A stretch of 64,000 nucleotides of DNA from Coix lacryma-jobi var. lacryma-jobi (Eukaryota; Streptophyta; Magnoliopsida; Poales; Poaceae). Below the pieces are notes generated by a model. It saw only the letters and a list, made by a program, of their open reading frames with translations, did no database searches and was not told the origin of the DNA. The position numbers and the translations under genes are program-made. Below, in pieces: positions 1 to 10,570 of this stretch (its first letter is position 1; the number at the start of each line of letters is the position of its first letter). The stretch lies in assembly GCA_009763385.1 (NCBI GenBank), contig CM019824.1:109696660-109760659 (forward strand), read 5' to 3'.

Positions 1-398
1 CTAATCCAGGATGGCTTTAGAGATCCGAAGACTTGTAACGAAGTGTACTTGGATTAGGACTCTAGTTTGTAACTTAGCCGAGTTGTAAATGGAAGTCCTG
101 CAATTAGAATAGGACTCCAATATTGTAACCGGCTAGGACTCGGTCTGCGCTAAGGTTCACCCGGACATATAAGGGGAACCGGGCGCAAGCTCTAGATGAT
201 CGAACATTGAGTCATAACAATACACAAGGCACACGCCGCACTGGACGTAAGGTATTACACTATTTAGCGGCCTGAACCAGTATAAATCGCTGTCCCTGTG
301 TACTCGCCGAGTCCTACGAACGCCGATCCCCACCGAACAAATCGTCTGAGATTACTCAAGACGAGTTGCCGGTCAACAAACACCGACAATCACGTCTG
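1..398 (+). mobile_element. LTR-like fragment, element unidentified
   Basis: There is no coding frame worth calling. A TATA-like stretch (CATATAAGGGG, 166-176) is followed by GC-moderate leader-like sequence, as in the U3/R part of a grass LTR. A run ending CACCGACA near 390 could be the LTR 3' end. At about 399 the sequence switches abruptly to Copia pol, matching the same point in Copia C near 11690, so this is a truncated scrap beside a junction. Lineage and exact ends are unresolved. Confidence 0.4.
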
Positions 399-2055
399 CA
401 CGGGAGGCACCACGACACATCCAGCGCCAACACCCCCCTCAGCAGATGATCGGCAACATTGATGAACGTGTCACTCGGTCCAGGTCTCAAATCTCTCACT
501 TTGCTCATTCTGCTTTTGTTGCTGATTTTGAGCCCCGAGATGTTGGGCACGCTTTGACGGATCCTGATTGGGTCAATGCCATGCATGAGGAGTTAGAGAA
601 CTTTGAGCGAAATCGGGTTTGGGTATTAGTTCCACCTCCTCCAGACTGTAAGCCTATTGGGACAAAATGGGTTTTCAAAAACAAGCAAGGAGAGGATGGC
701 CACGTTGTTAGAAACAAGGCCAGGCTTGTAGCGAAGGGTTATAGTCAGAAGGAGGGGATAGACTATGAGGAGACTTTTGCTCCTGTAGCTCATTTGGAGG
801 CTATTAGGATACTCTTGGCTTTTGCAACATCCAAAGGTTTCAAACTTTTTCAAATGGATGTCAAGAGTGCCTTCTTAAACGGCTACATAGAACAAGAGGT
901 TTATGTTGAACAACCCCTCGATTTTGAAAATCCCAAGTTTCCAAACCATGTTTTCAAACTCCACAAAGCTTTATATGGTTTGAAACAAGCCCCTAGAGCC
1001 TGGTATGATAGATTGAAAACCTTTTTGCTTGCTAAGGGTTTTAAAATGGGATGTGTGGATAAAACGCTCTTTCTCCTCAAGCAAGGCAAAGACACTCTCT
1101 TTGTCCAGATTTACTGGATGATATCATTTTCGGTGGTTCTTCTCATGCTTTGGTTGCCAAGTTTGCAGATACTATGAGTAGGGAGTTCGAGATGAGTATG
1201 ATGGGCGAGCTAACTTTCTTTCTCAGATTGCAAATTAAGCAATCCCGAGAAGGGACGTTTGTGCACTAGGGCAAGTATACTAAGGACTTGCTGAAGAGGT
1301 TCGATATGGGTGAGGCCAAGCCTCTTCCAACACCCATGTTGACCACGACGGCCCTGGATGCGGACAAGGATGGAGAAGCTGTGAGCCAGAAGGAGTTCCG
1401 AAGCATGATTGGGTCGCTGCTCTACCTGACGGTGACACACCTGGACATCCAGTTCGCGGTGTGCCTGTGCGCGCGCTTTCAGGCGTCGCCGCGCACTTCT
1501 CACCGTCAGGCGGTCAAGCGCATTTTCAGGTACCTTCGTTTCACACCTGCGTTCGGGATTTGGTATTCAGCTTCCTCCACCCTCTCCCTTTGCGGTTATT
1601 CTGATGCTGATTTTGCTGGTTGTCGCATTGAGCGCAAGTCCACTTCTGGGACTTGCCAATTTATTGGTTCTTCTCTTGTATCGTGGTCTTCTCGCAAGCA
1701 GTCTAGTGTCGCCCAGTCTACCACGGAGGCTGAGTATGTTGCTGCGGCTAGCTGTTGTTCCCAGTTGCTTTGGATGATGGCCACTTTGCGTGATTTTGGT
1801 CTGAGCTTTTCTCGTGTTCCTTTGCTTTGTGACAGCATGAGTGCGATTAGCGTTGCTAAGAACCCCGTGCTTCACTCGAAGACCAAACACATTGATGTGC
1901 GCTTTCACTTTTTGCGAGACCACTATGAGAAGGGTGATATCGACCTTTGCCATGTCGATACTCATCATCAGTTGGCTGATATTTTCACCAAGCCTTTGGA
2001 CGAATCAACCTTTAATCGGTTGAGGGGTGAGCTTGGTGTGTGTTTCCCCTTTTAG
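399..2055 (+). pseudogene. Copia A pol remnant: reverse transcriptase and RNase H
   Basis: This encodes the Copia reverse transcriptase, which copies element RNA into cDNA, and the fused RNase H. Visible RT landmarks are the block around GTKWVFKNKQGEDG, FAPVAHLEAIRILLAFA, FQMDVKSAFLNG and LYGLKQAPRAWY. RNase H follows with SDADFAGC, STTEAEYVAAA and the terminal KTKHIDVRFHFLRDH / LADIFTKPL motifs. The frame is open from 446 to about 1112. There one G present in Copia C (12399-12402) is missing. This shifts the frame exactly at the catalytic YVDD box and leads to a stop at 1177. Downstream the correct frame resumes but has a TAG at 1267-1269 where Copia C has CAG (12552-12554). The stop at 2055 is the native one. 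Everything before the RT palm is lost, so the remnant is inactive. Confidence 0.92.
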
Positions 2056-3654
2056 ATGGGGGAAACATTTTGGATCTTGTATCATAAGACTGACTATTTT
2101 TCATTTGTCTTGTTTTCTTGTCTGTTTTGTCTTTTGCATTTTCAGCATATGCTTTACATTCTGATCTTCAAGTATATAATCTTTGAAATGTAACTATGCT
2201 CTGATGCTATTTGTTGATACTAGTAGCTTATGCTTTTTCTGATCACTAATACATGTTGTGAGCTGAGCTATTTTTGAATGGTGAATCTGCTTAACAAACA
2301 TAAAACATGAAAATGTTCACCATTGAGATATGCAACTAGCATGTGTAGGATGTGTTGAATTCACTCGTCCTTTTCGTATATGCTAGGTTGCTATGTCTCT
2401 AGTTCTGAGTCTGTCACTTGCTTGGTCTGTTCATATTCTGTTTATAAAATCTGAACCAAGTTTTAAGTGAATTGAAAAGATCGAGATGGGATTGCTTGTC
2501 AACACATCACAGTTTCGAGACTGTTTCTCATTGCACTTTGAGTTAAACTTGAGCTGTGTAGTGTATGACCGAAACTGTTGCTTTAAGCTTCTGATTGCTT
2601 CTGCATAGACTTCGCACAGTTGAAAAGTTAGGCAGTGACAAGCTTTCAACCTCTCGCAATCACATGCTAAATTCTGAACTTGTGTAATCTTTACCGCTGC
2701 AACTCCGATAATATTTGGATACACAAGACTATGTTTCATTCTATAGCGTGATGATTGAACTGTGCTATGGGTAGTTCACCTTGTATACATGTTTAGCACT
2801 TGTCTGATTTCCTGTCTATACATGTTGTGTGCTATTTTAATGGTGAATACCTTTTGGCTAAAAACTGCTCACTGTGCTCTCATTTCATTTTTTAATGATC
2901 AGTTTGAGCCTTCGCTAGCTTGTATGCTTTTCAGTGAGTCGTTGGAGCTATACTATTTAGAGCATCTTTGCATTTTCTTGACTATATTCCTGAAGCTGCT
3001 AACTTGCATCTTGACTCATATGCATTTTGGAAGGGGGAGAACTTCTCTTGTTGGCACTTTTTGATGGTGCATTTTCTGAGGGGGACAAAATCGTTTTCAG
3101 TTCCTTTTGCTTGATGGTGCATTTTCAACTAAGGGGGAGAAAATTTGGACAAATCATGTCTCCCATGTTGGCGGTTGTGTGCACCATGCAAGGGGGAGTT
3201 TACTCGTGCTGAATTTTTGAAATTTCCAATTGGTTTGGAGCGCTTTGATAGTTGTGTTGAGCCTTTGCCTCTATCTTGAGGGCCTAGCAGTCGCATCTTT
3301 GTTTCAGTTGGGTTCAGTTGGTATCGAGTTTTTCAGTCGATGTTGAGCTTTCTTGCTAGTTGTGTTGAGCCTCTGTGCCTCTATCTTGAGGGACTAGCAT
3401 TTTGCTTCGATTTTTCATTTGGCACTTGCTAGCGGTGTTGAGCCTGTTCTACCTCTTCTTGAGGGCTAGCTTTGCTTTGCTTGGTTGCGTCGAGCCGTTG
3501 CCCATGTCTTTGGGAACCAAGTTGTTTTGCTCTTTCCACTTGACCTTCTTCAGCTTTGCTATGCTTTTGGGTCATTTGGTCGAGTTCTCTATTCTCCTTC
3601 TTCCTCCTTCCATTTCCATTATGATTTGTGTGTGTAGTTGACAATGCACTCCTC
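2056..3654 (+). other. Copia A 3' untranslated region with internal polypurine tracts
   Basis: The 1.6 kb between the RNase H stop and the LTR contains no convincing env-like frame. It holds polypurine boosters at 3031-3040, 3078-3086, 3131-3140 and 3190-3198, each AAGGGGGAG-like. Such tracts are known in Sireviruses. The same layout is present in Copia C and Copia I. The last 400 bases carry repeated GTTGAGCC...CTTGAGG hairpin units. Confidence 0.7.
3355..3470 (+). repeat. CTAG-stem hairpin repeats in Copia A 3' UTR
   Basis: Two clear units have the form stem, TGTTGAGCC...CTTGAGG loop, stem. Unit one pairs GCTAGT (3355-3360) with ACTAGC (3393-3398). Unit two pairs GCTAGC (3428-3433) with GCTAGC (3465-3470). 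The stems differ but each pairs with itself. A weaker unit lies at about 3247-3290. Confidence 0.7.
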
Positions 3655-3665
3655 AAGGGGGAGAT
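3655..3665 (+). promoter_or_regulatory. Copia A 3' polypurine tract
   Basis: AAGGGGGAGA followed by T lies immediately before the LTR start TGCGGATACATGG. Position and composition match the plus-strand primer of LTR retrotransposons. The same tract precedes the LTRs of Copia C and Copia I. Confidence 0.85.
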
Positions 3666-4046
3666 TGCGGATACATGGGTGTATGCCGAGTCTCGTACGA
3701 TGAGTGATTGTCAACGGTTTTGATCGCAGGTTCTTTGGCTTGTGTTGTGCAGGTGTCGAGCACGGAGACAGTGATCAAGGGCAAGGTGAAGGTCAAGTAG
3801 AGACGTGCCGTGCCGACGGACCGGGAGCGGTGAAGGGCGGACGTGAGGCTTGGACTGAGGGACCGGGTGCCTGAGGATCCGCTGTGGTGGCTGGCAGCCT
3901 GGGACAGCGATGAGCGAAGACTTGCGGGCACGGTGTTGCCTGGGTCGTGGACTTGGGGACACGTGTCAGTGGACGGGGTGCATGAGCGGTGCATCCCCTC
4001 TACAGCTTCGGTTTGGTGGTAGAGCCAGAGAAAAACCATCGGGTGG

Positions 4047-4280
4047 ACGGTTTCCAGGTTTGGGCCTCAAAACCTGGGCGTGGATGGTTTCCAAGTTTGG
4101 CCACAAAACTCGGGCTGAGGACGGTTTCCAGGTTTGGGCCTCAAAACCTGGGTGTTGCGGGTTTGCTGAGTTTGGGCCACAAAACTCAGGCTACAGTGGG
4201 CTGGTTTCCCGTTTTGGGCCTCAAAACCGGGGGTTGGCTGTGAAGGCTGGTTTCCCGGTTTGGGCCACAAAACCGGGGGC
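4047..4280 (+). repeat. Six-unit hairpin array in Copia A LTR
   Basis: Units of about 37-45 bp share the loop GGGCCTC or GGGCCAC between inverted arms. Arm pairs include CCAGGTTT/AAACCTGG (units 1 and 3), CTGAGTTT/AAACTCAG (unit 4) and CCCGGTTT/AAACCGGG (unit 6). Unit 2 has one mismatch here but is perfect (CCGAGTTT/AAACTCGG) in Copia C. Confidence 0.85.
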
Positions 4281-5070
4281 GGAGTCCGTGAAGAGGACGC
4301 AGAGCGGTGGCGGCACGTGGCGGCAATCGGTGAGGTTGCGTCGAGGCAACGCTACCAGTTGTGCGGGCGTGGCCGTCGGATCCACCTACCATCGAGTTGG
4401 TCCAGAATAACCTTAGGGTTTAGCTGGTTCGCTCTGTAAGTAGTTAGGGGTAGAGTGGGAATTAGGAATAGTTAGAATTAGGATAAGTAGGGGGAGACAC
4501 CCACCTCCGCATCTATCTCAGTCATTTGCTCTTTGCTTCTAGGGTTTCCTGCTCTCCCAATCCCCTGTTGTAGCTAGCTGAGATACGCAGAGAACCATAC
4601 CTCTGTGTACTGGAGATTTTGAGGAAGTGAGGCTGTAACCTCACTGTTGTAGCGTGTGGTAGCCACACGGTTGCAGATCGATGTGGTGATTCGTGTTTTG
4701 TTCGTGTTCTTCGCGTTATTCGTTTTCGCCTCGATTTTCCCGTCACTCGATCTCTCTCCCTACTGCGTCTTTGCAAAATCCGTTTGAATCAACTTGTTCG
4801 TTTTTGAAAGGAGATCATTTCCACCAAAGGAATTCATCTAACTCCTCACGAACAAGTAGATCGGGTTGAATTCGTTTTCGTGGCGCTTTTTCGTTCTTGA
4901 TCTTCCCCTTTCGATTTCTCGGTGATTGAATCGATTTGAGTGGATGATTTCTTGGGGATAGTCTCCCAACTACCTCATGATCATCCTCTCCAAGTTTGGG
5001 ATCAAGGAATTTTGGTTTGAAATGATTTGGAGAAGATTTGAGTTGAGGGCGACCAAAATCGCTCTTTCTG

Positions 5071-5340
5071 GGCACTTGCGGACAGTCCGCCAGTGCCACC
5101 GCGGACAGTCCGCGCGTCGGGGACGAGCCAGATCAGTGGCCGTGTTCTTCGGCTGTCTTGTCTCCTTTTGACCGGCGGACAGTCCGCCGTTGGTTTTCAC
5201 GGACAGTCCGGGAGCTGTCCAGGGACTTCAGCAGCAGTGCGGTTTTGCTCTTTTGGCCGGCGGACAGTCCGCGACCTGAGCCCGGACAGTCCGCCACTGG
5301 GCAGACAATCCGCGACCGTACCGGCGGACAGTCCGGGATC
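5071..5340 (+). repeat. GCGGACAGTCCGC palindrome cluster, Copia A LTR
   Basis: About eight copies of a 13-bp near-palindrome (GCGGAC-A-GTCCGC and degenerate forms) are irregularly spaced over 270 bp. Palindrome clusters of this kind are a known trait of Sirevirus LTRs. Confidence 0.85.
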
Positions 5341-5755
5341 CTGCTGTAGCCTCCGGTTTAGTGCGTTTGCTCTCCCGACTTGTTCGCTTGGTTTCCGGAC
5401 TTCTCGTTTGACCTTGTAGTTGACCATGGAACCTCTCTAGGTATCTTTGCTACTTGTTAGCATCGGTATTTGGGGATTTCTCGACGTAGCCGTCTATCTA
5501 CGTTCGGGACTTGGTTTTTGAGGGTCGACCTTGTGCTGGAGCTTTTCGTGTTTGGATCGCTATCGCTTTGTGGTGCCTCGCTGTGATCCTAGGGATCATC
5601 CACCCTCTTCCAAGGGTCGTGGGCATCACGGTTTCGGTCGTAGCTTTCGGGGGTTCATTTTGGGACACTTGGCCAAAGTTTCAAGAGAAATTTTGTTGGC
5701 TCCTATTCACCCCCCCCCCCTCTGGTCGCCTTGCTAGTTCATTCTCGGTCCTTCA

Positions 5756-7729
5756 ACCATTTATTCAACAGAATACACGTCGTGACCCTGGGTCTGGAAG
5801 TTTCACCCGTCTCAGCTCGGCTATTCTGGAACCGAACCCTTTGCTGAAGCTCTTTATTTGTAATCTGCCGATCAGGGTCAAAAGCACCAGCTTCCCTCGC
5901 TCTATTAGAGGTTAACACTTTCATTTTGCTCTTACCCCTGGGATCAGCTGCATTGACCATATTGATAGAGAAAGACACAGTGTTTTGTCCAAAAGGGCTA
6001 TCATCAACCTTCATCTTTCCATCAAACCTCAGATGCCCATCATGGATAGCTTTCTGGATCCGCAGTCTGAACACTCGACAATCGTTTATGGAGTGGGATC
6101 TAGTATTATGGAAACCACAATACTTCTTGTCCTTGACTCCTTCGGGATGCAGCATAGGGCGACCTTCTGGTAACTTGATGCGTCCTTCCTTCAACAAGTA
6201 CTCAAATAATTTATCTGACTTGGAAACATCGAAGTCATAAGTACCTTTTTGTTGCCTTAGTCATCGCTGGTTGACTTGAGTCGGCTCTTTAGCCCAGACT
6301 ATCTCGGCTGCAGTTATTTCATCTTCATCATCATACTCAGTTGCTTCTTCTAGGAAAGCCTGATACATTTCGGCAGCCACATCACCCTTCTGGAATTGAT
6401 TATTCCTCTTGAATCCCTAGGCTTGACTACTCATCGTTGCCAATCTCTGTGATAATTGCCCGAGGTCATCAAACTCCATGCCGAATAGTTTCTCTTTGAT
6501 ACTCGGCAACATACCAGCTATGGCTATCCCTGACAACTGGTCATCCGGCAAATTCAGAGAATAGCAAAGATTCTTGGTTTCCCTGAATCGGCGCAGATAT
6601 TCTTGTGGTGTCTCGCCAGGTTTCATCCTCAGGCTCATGAGATCGACCAACTTCTTTTCGCTGGTACCCGTAAAGAAATATGAGTGGAACTTCTGTTCTA
6701 GCTCTGCCCAGGTATTGATAGAATTTGCTGGCACAGAAGCAAACCATGAGAAGGCTGGTCCTGTCAATGACAGTGGGAAGTACCGAATCCTCCAAGCTTC
6801 ATCCGTAGATGCCTCCCCAAGTTGCATCAACTAGCGGCCAATGTGCTCTATAGTGCTAGTGTCATCCTGGCCTGAAAACTTGGTAAAATCAGTGGGAGGC
6901 TTCACCCTTGGAGGAAGTGCTACCCGATTGTACCAATCCAGGTAAGGGGATTTGTAAGCATATGACTGATTTTTTGGCTTTAGGACGAATTGATTCTGCA
7001 TCATATCAGCCATCCTATGCATGATGAGGTCAATATTTGAATCAGGAGCTGCTTGTGCTTGCCCCTAGGATGTAGTCCTGCTGAACTCTTGTAGCCTGGA
7101 TTTGGAAGGGCATTAATTGAGCTATAATCGATGAATTCCTGATATCCATCTCCAAACATACTCCTCTGTATCCTGTTTGCTGCAGGAGATACTTTAGAAG
7201 CAGATTGCAGGACATTCCCTGTCGTGCCGAACGTGACCTGGCCATAAGTCTGGGGAGGTTGTTGCGTCTCATGAGGAACCACCCCACCTATGCTTGGGCC
7301 AGCTCTGCCCTCTTTGGCAACCTTTCGACGTTGAGGCACCGGGAACAATAGCGGTCCTTGCATTGGACCAGCAGTTTCTTCAAAGCGTTTATCCGCTGCT
7401 GGACCAAAAATGTTAACCATGACAGCACGAAAAGTATTCAGGAAAGCTGCCTGATGATTGGTCATGGCTTCCGATACAGCTTTGTACACTAATTCGGTCA
7501 TCTTCCGAATAGCTTCCTCTTCATCATTGTCAGACGACTCGGATTGGTGATGAGGAATGATCTTTGGGAATTCTTGCTTCTGGAAGACTTTGTCGCTCTT
7601 GTTCCTGGAGAAAGACGCCAAGCATTTGCGCTGGAATTCATCACAGGCCTGCTGTACTAAAATTTTCAACTCTGGCGGCAAGTCATCCATGATCACATCC
7701 AGAATTTGATCATCGCTCATCTCAGGCAT
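5756..7729 (-). pseudogene. Gypsy B gag remnant
   Basis: Gag is the structural protein that packages retrotransposon RNA. The chosen start is the ATG at 7729-7727 (MPEMSDDQILD), just after the leader. It is followed by a low-complexity N-terminal region and the capsid-type retrotransposon gag domain (about 6830-6420; motifs FPLSLTGPAFSWFASVP and YLRRFRETKNLC). Next come a zinc-knuckle-like CGFHNTRSHSINDC (about 6110-6070) and a basic tail (ILLNKWLKDRE). The frame changes at about 7060-7020. The later frame has in-frame stops at 6831-6833, about 6414 and about 6263. The element is cut at 5756, so protease and pol are absent. The homologous gag of Gypsy E shows the same order. Confidence 0.85.
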
Positions 7730-7768
7730 CTTGAAATGAAGTGGTCCCACTGGGCATGCCAAAAAGTG

Positions 7769-9336
7769 TGTTGACACAAAACATGACACCTCGCGCCAAG
7801 CACACAGCAAGCCGAAAAGTTGGCTTCAATCGGGTGCCCGGAGTATGTTGATTCCGGAGACGTGCCAGTCGGTTTGACCTGAAAACCAACAAGGGATAAA
7901 AACGTGAGAATACCTCTGGAACGTGCCGGGTGAGAACTGACAGTTCCATATGTACAGCTTTGAAAGCCAATCACGACGGCACACAGCTATAGAAGCGGTC
8001 TGTCAAAGCATGTTTGTAAAATCATTCGGCAAGTACGAAAATAGAGTACGTAAAGCATATTTTGCTGCCGAATGCGTATGTAAAAAGAGACATACTTTGA
8101 ACGAATTAAAGATGTTATAAACAGGTAACTTGCAAAAAATAGATCTATTCAAATAACACATGCATAGGCTAATCCAACTAATCTGCCGCACGTTTAGTCT
8201 TCATAAACCCGTCAGGCATAAACTCAAGCGAAGCTAATCCACCGCATGATACCACTTGCTATAAGTCTGCACCACTTCTTATAATTAGATTAATCCACCA
8301 CATGATACAATCTAATTATAACAAGCTAAAAGCATGTATATATTTGAACATATCTATAAAAGCTTGTTACTCATGTAAGCATAACCAAAATCGGCAAACT
8401 AGCCGAATTGGGGTCCATGAAGAAGGGACAAACAGGAAAGCACGATCAAACTAATCTAAAACCTGCATCTGCCGCACGGTACCTAGTTTTATCAAAGCCT
8501 AATCATAATTAACATGCAGGAACCCGCGACATGTAACAATCTGGATTGAAAGTTGATCCGGCCGTCATGATATTATGATTAGCAAAAGCACAAGCAAACT
8601 TGTGGAATAAGGCCTAACAAAGATCAATCTAGATTGGGCAAAAGAGTGTTACAAAAATTAAATAAATAAAACATATAACACATGATAACTTAATGAATCT
8701 ATTAGATATGCCAAATCTAATAGAGCCGATTACTATTTTTACTCATGACTTAATCCGCCGCACGATACAAGGCATAAGCAAAAACTTCTCATCATAAGCT
8801 TAAATCTGTCGCATGATACTATGCTTAACATACGAGACTACTTGCATCATATCTAAATCCACCGCATGATACTAGACATGATAACAAGGTTGCCGGTACT
8901 TACGGAGGTCGACGGATCGATGATTCCTCTCGAAGAACTCGACGACATGACTAAGGACTCGAAGATGGCACGGGGCCAGTTTGTATTGATGTGGTTGTGA
9001 ACAGTTTTACAATGGTCGAGGCTTCATATTTATACTCTGGACGAAATACGAGTCCTAAACGATTACGATTCACATAATAAAATATGGAAAGATACAAATT
9101 CTACTCCCAATCTTTTCGGCGTCCTCCATTGTCACGTGTCTTATCATGCAAGCCGGCTTTACTTGCAACATCCATCTCCCGAATGGAGCCACCGCCTTGT
9201 AGAATAGCCGACCGCATAAGCATTCACCGAAACCCTGAGGACCAAATAGTCACCTGTTTGTTTGCCGAATCCTTTCTTCTCTGCTGGCTGGGTCCACTTG
9301 TCATATTCTTGTGCGTGCAAAAATCTGGTGTCAACA
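7769..9336 (-). repeat. Gypsy B 5' LTR (1.57 kb)
   Basis: On the minus strand it runs from TGTTGACACC (9336) to GTGTCAACA (7769), and the primer-site-like TTTTTGGCATGCCC follows. AT-rich interior sequence at 8160-8885 is filled with hairpins sharing a 17-nt loop. Both termini are inverted repeats of each other, which fixes the boundaries well. Confidence 0.85.
8236..8882. repeat. Constant-loop, variable-stem hairpin family in Gypsy B LTR
   Basis: Five to six units carry the 17-nt motif AATCCACCGCATGATAC or close variants as loop. Loops lie at 8236-8252, 8292-8308, 8466-8482, 8752-8768, 8803-8819 and 8856-8872. Flanking arms differ per unit but pair: 13/13 bp at 8279-8291 with 8309-8321; 6/7 at 8745-8751 with 8769-8775; 7/8 at 8795-8802 with 8820-8827; 9/10 at 8846-8855 with 8873-8882. 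The unit at 8236 pairs with a bulge and the one at 8466 has about 7 of 9 pairs. Confidence 0.8.
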
Positions 9337-10570
9337 CACATCAAAGAGATTTTAATGATAAATGTAAAGATAACTATAGTGGGGGGACAACGAGAGAGAT
9401 CAAGGTTCCTATGTTCTTCTCTATTACTTGGGTTCTAAGGTAACAAAGATGAAAAGATATAGCAGTCATAAACATTGGCACTTTGGAGCAGCAGGTCCTT
9501 TCCAACTCTCGAAGAAGACTAGGAAAAAGGTAGTTGGGAGAAGGCTGCCAAAAGCTCTACGAAACATCAATCCGAACGTGGTGGACTACGAAGGCCTAAC
9601 AGAGCTGTCACCCCTGGGGCTACCACAACTATTCCGTGGGATTGAGCGCAACCTCAGGTAACCTATAGACTAAACACCATGTCTAATCTATCGATTACTA
9701 CTCTAATTACCTAGGATAACTAGAGCACTCAATACGAACAAAGATCTCATGCCAAGATATAACAACTATACTAATCATATAATAAAGCATAAAGTAAATA
9801 GAGAAGATAAATATATTAAAGCATAAGTCTTACAAAGAAAATATACAAAGACATACCAAAACTCTGAAGACTCCTCCGGAACCGGAGCGCAGCTCCGCTC
9901 TCCCTAACTCCCGACTAGAGCTAATCTATTACATTAGAAAATCTAAACCTAATTACATAGAGAAGAGAGGTTATCCATTCGAGGGACGCCTCTACAACTC
10001 CATGATGATGTTTTGTTGCCTCAAGGGGGTCCTGGGTTTATTATATAGGGGCTCCTGGCCTCCCCTCCACCTTGGGCAAGCGATGTGGTACTAAATCCTT
10101 CGTCATATGCACTTGGGCCTAAATGGGCCAAAACGCGTTGGAGAGGTCGGTTGGAGTGCGTCACGCGAAGGGGGGCGAGTTTGGGCCCTGTACCAGACCG
10201 GTCGGTCTGCCCCTATGACAGGTGGGCCCCGCCTTCCGTGGGTCAACTTCTCGTGTCTTCTGGAATGTTCCGGAATGTTCTAGAATCTTCCAAGTCGTAT
10301 CCATCGAGGACTCTCGCTCCGGGACTCCAAATATAGCAAATCATATGTCTGTTTCGATCGTCTCGACGAGGTCTTCGCAATGGTGTGCTCTGTTTCATCA
10401 CTTGGGATACTTTTATATGGTAAAAATATGGATGTCCTACAAAACAAGTGAGAGCACCAAAACTCGTGGAACTTGTTAGTTTCAAACCCTACAACTATGC
10501 TTTGTGATTCATTTAGTGTCATTTCATGCATTAATTGATGGTTAAATATGAGCAATAGTGAGCATCAACA
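9337..10570 (-). mobile_element. Reverse-oriented LTR-like fragment, unidentified Gypsy-type
   Basis: Read on the minus strand it begins TGTTGATGCTCACTATTGC at 10570, a typical grass Gypsy LTR start. A TATA-like CCTATATAATAAA lies at about 10050-10038. Its other end is lost where Gypsy B abuts at 9336. A short plus-strand frame at 9428-9661 has no recognisable domain and runs antisense to the element. No primer site or gag is identified. The right end cuts into the Copia C integrase, implying insertion there or a later deletion. Confidence 0.5.

Larger units (their letters stand above)
399..5755 (+). mobile_element. Copia A, Sirevirus-type, 5'-truncated
   Basis: A Ty1/copia element in sense orientation that has lost its 5' LTR, gag, protease and integrase. 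What remains is reverse transcriptase and RNase H (to 2055), a 1.6 kb 3' untranslated region, a polypurine tract (3655-3664) and a 2.09 kb 3' LTR (3666-5755). The long LTR, several internal AAGGGGGAG tracts and palindrome clusters are typical of the SIRE/Maximus (Sirevirus) lineage. The LTR end CCTTCA at 5755 abuts antisense Gypsy gag, so Copia A most likely inserted into Gypsy B. The paired 5' junction is missing. Confidence 0.85.
3666..5755 (+). repeat. Copia A 3' LTR (2.09 kb)
   Basis: It starts TGCGGATACATGGGTG and ends CGGTCCTTCA. Both boundaries are supported by comparison with the LTRs of Copia C, D, G and I in this window. It contains a six-unit hairpin array near its 5' end and a GGACAGTCCG palindrome cluster near its 3' end. 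A run of C at about 5709-5720 sits in the conserved pre-terminal CACCCCCCTCTGG stretch and is longer than in other copies, suggesting slippage. Confidence 0.9.
5756..9336 (-). mobile_element. Gypsy B fragment: 5' LTR and gag, reverse orientation
   Basis: A Ty3/gypsy element read on the minus strand. Its 5' LTR (7769-9336) has 9-bp terminal inverted repeats TGTTGACAC/GTGTCAACA. A leader with TTTTTGGCATGCCC follows, then gag. The rest of the element is cut off at 5755 by the Copia A LTR. Gag and leader resemble Gypsy E in this window, so both belong to one non-chromovirus lineage, possibly Tat-like. The lineage name is inferred from family resemblance only. The likely right target-site copy is CACAT (9337-9341). 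Confidence 0.8.

Noticed and set aside
2056..3654. An env-like ORF in the Copia 3' UTR (100 codons at 2762-3064)
   Set aside because: It is hydrophobic but not conserved as a frame in Copia C or Copia I, where the same region has stops. Low-complexity T-rich sequence explains it.
9428..9661. A 77-codon frame that looks like a basic host protein
   Set aside because: It lies antisense within an LTR-like fragment, has no homologous domain that I recognise, and its start is not in a promoter-like context.
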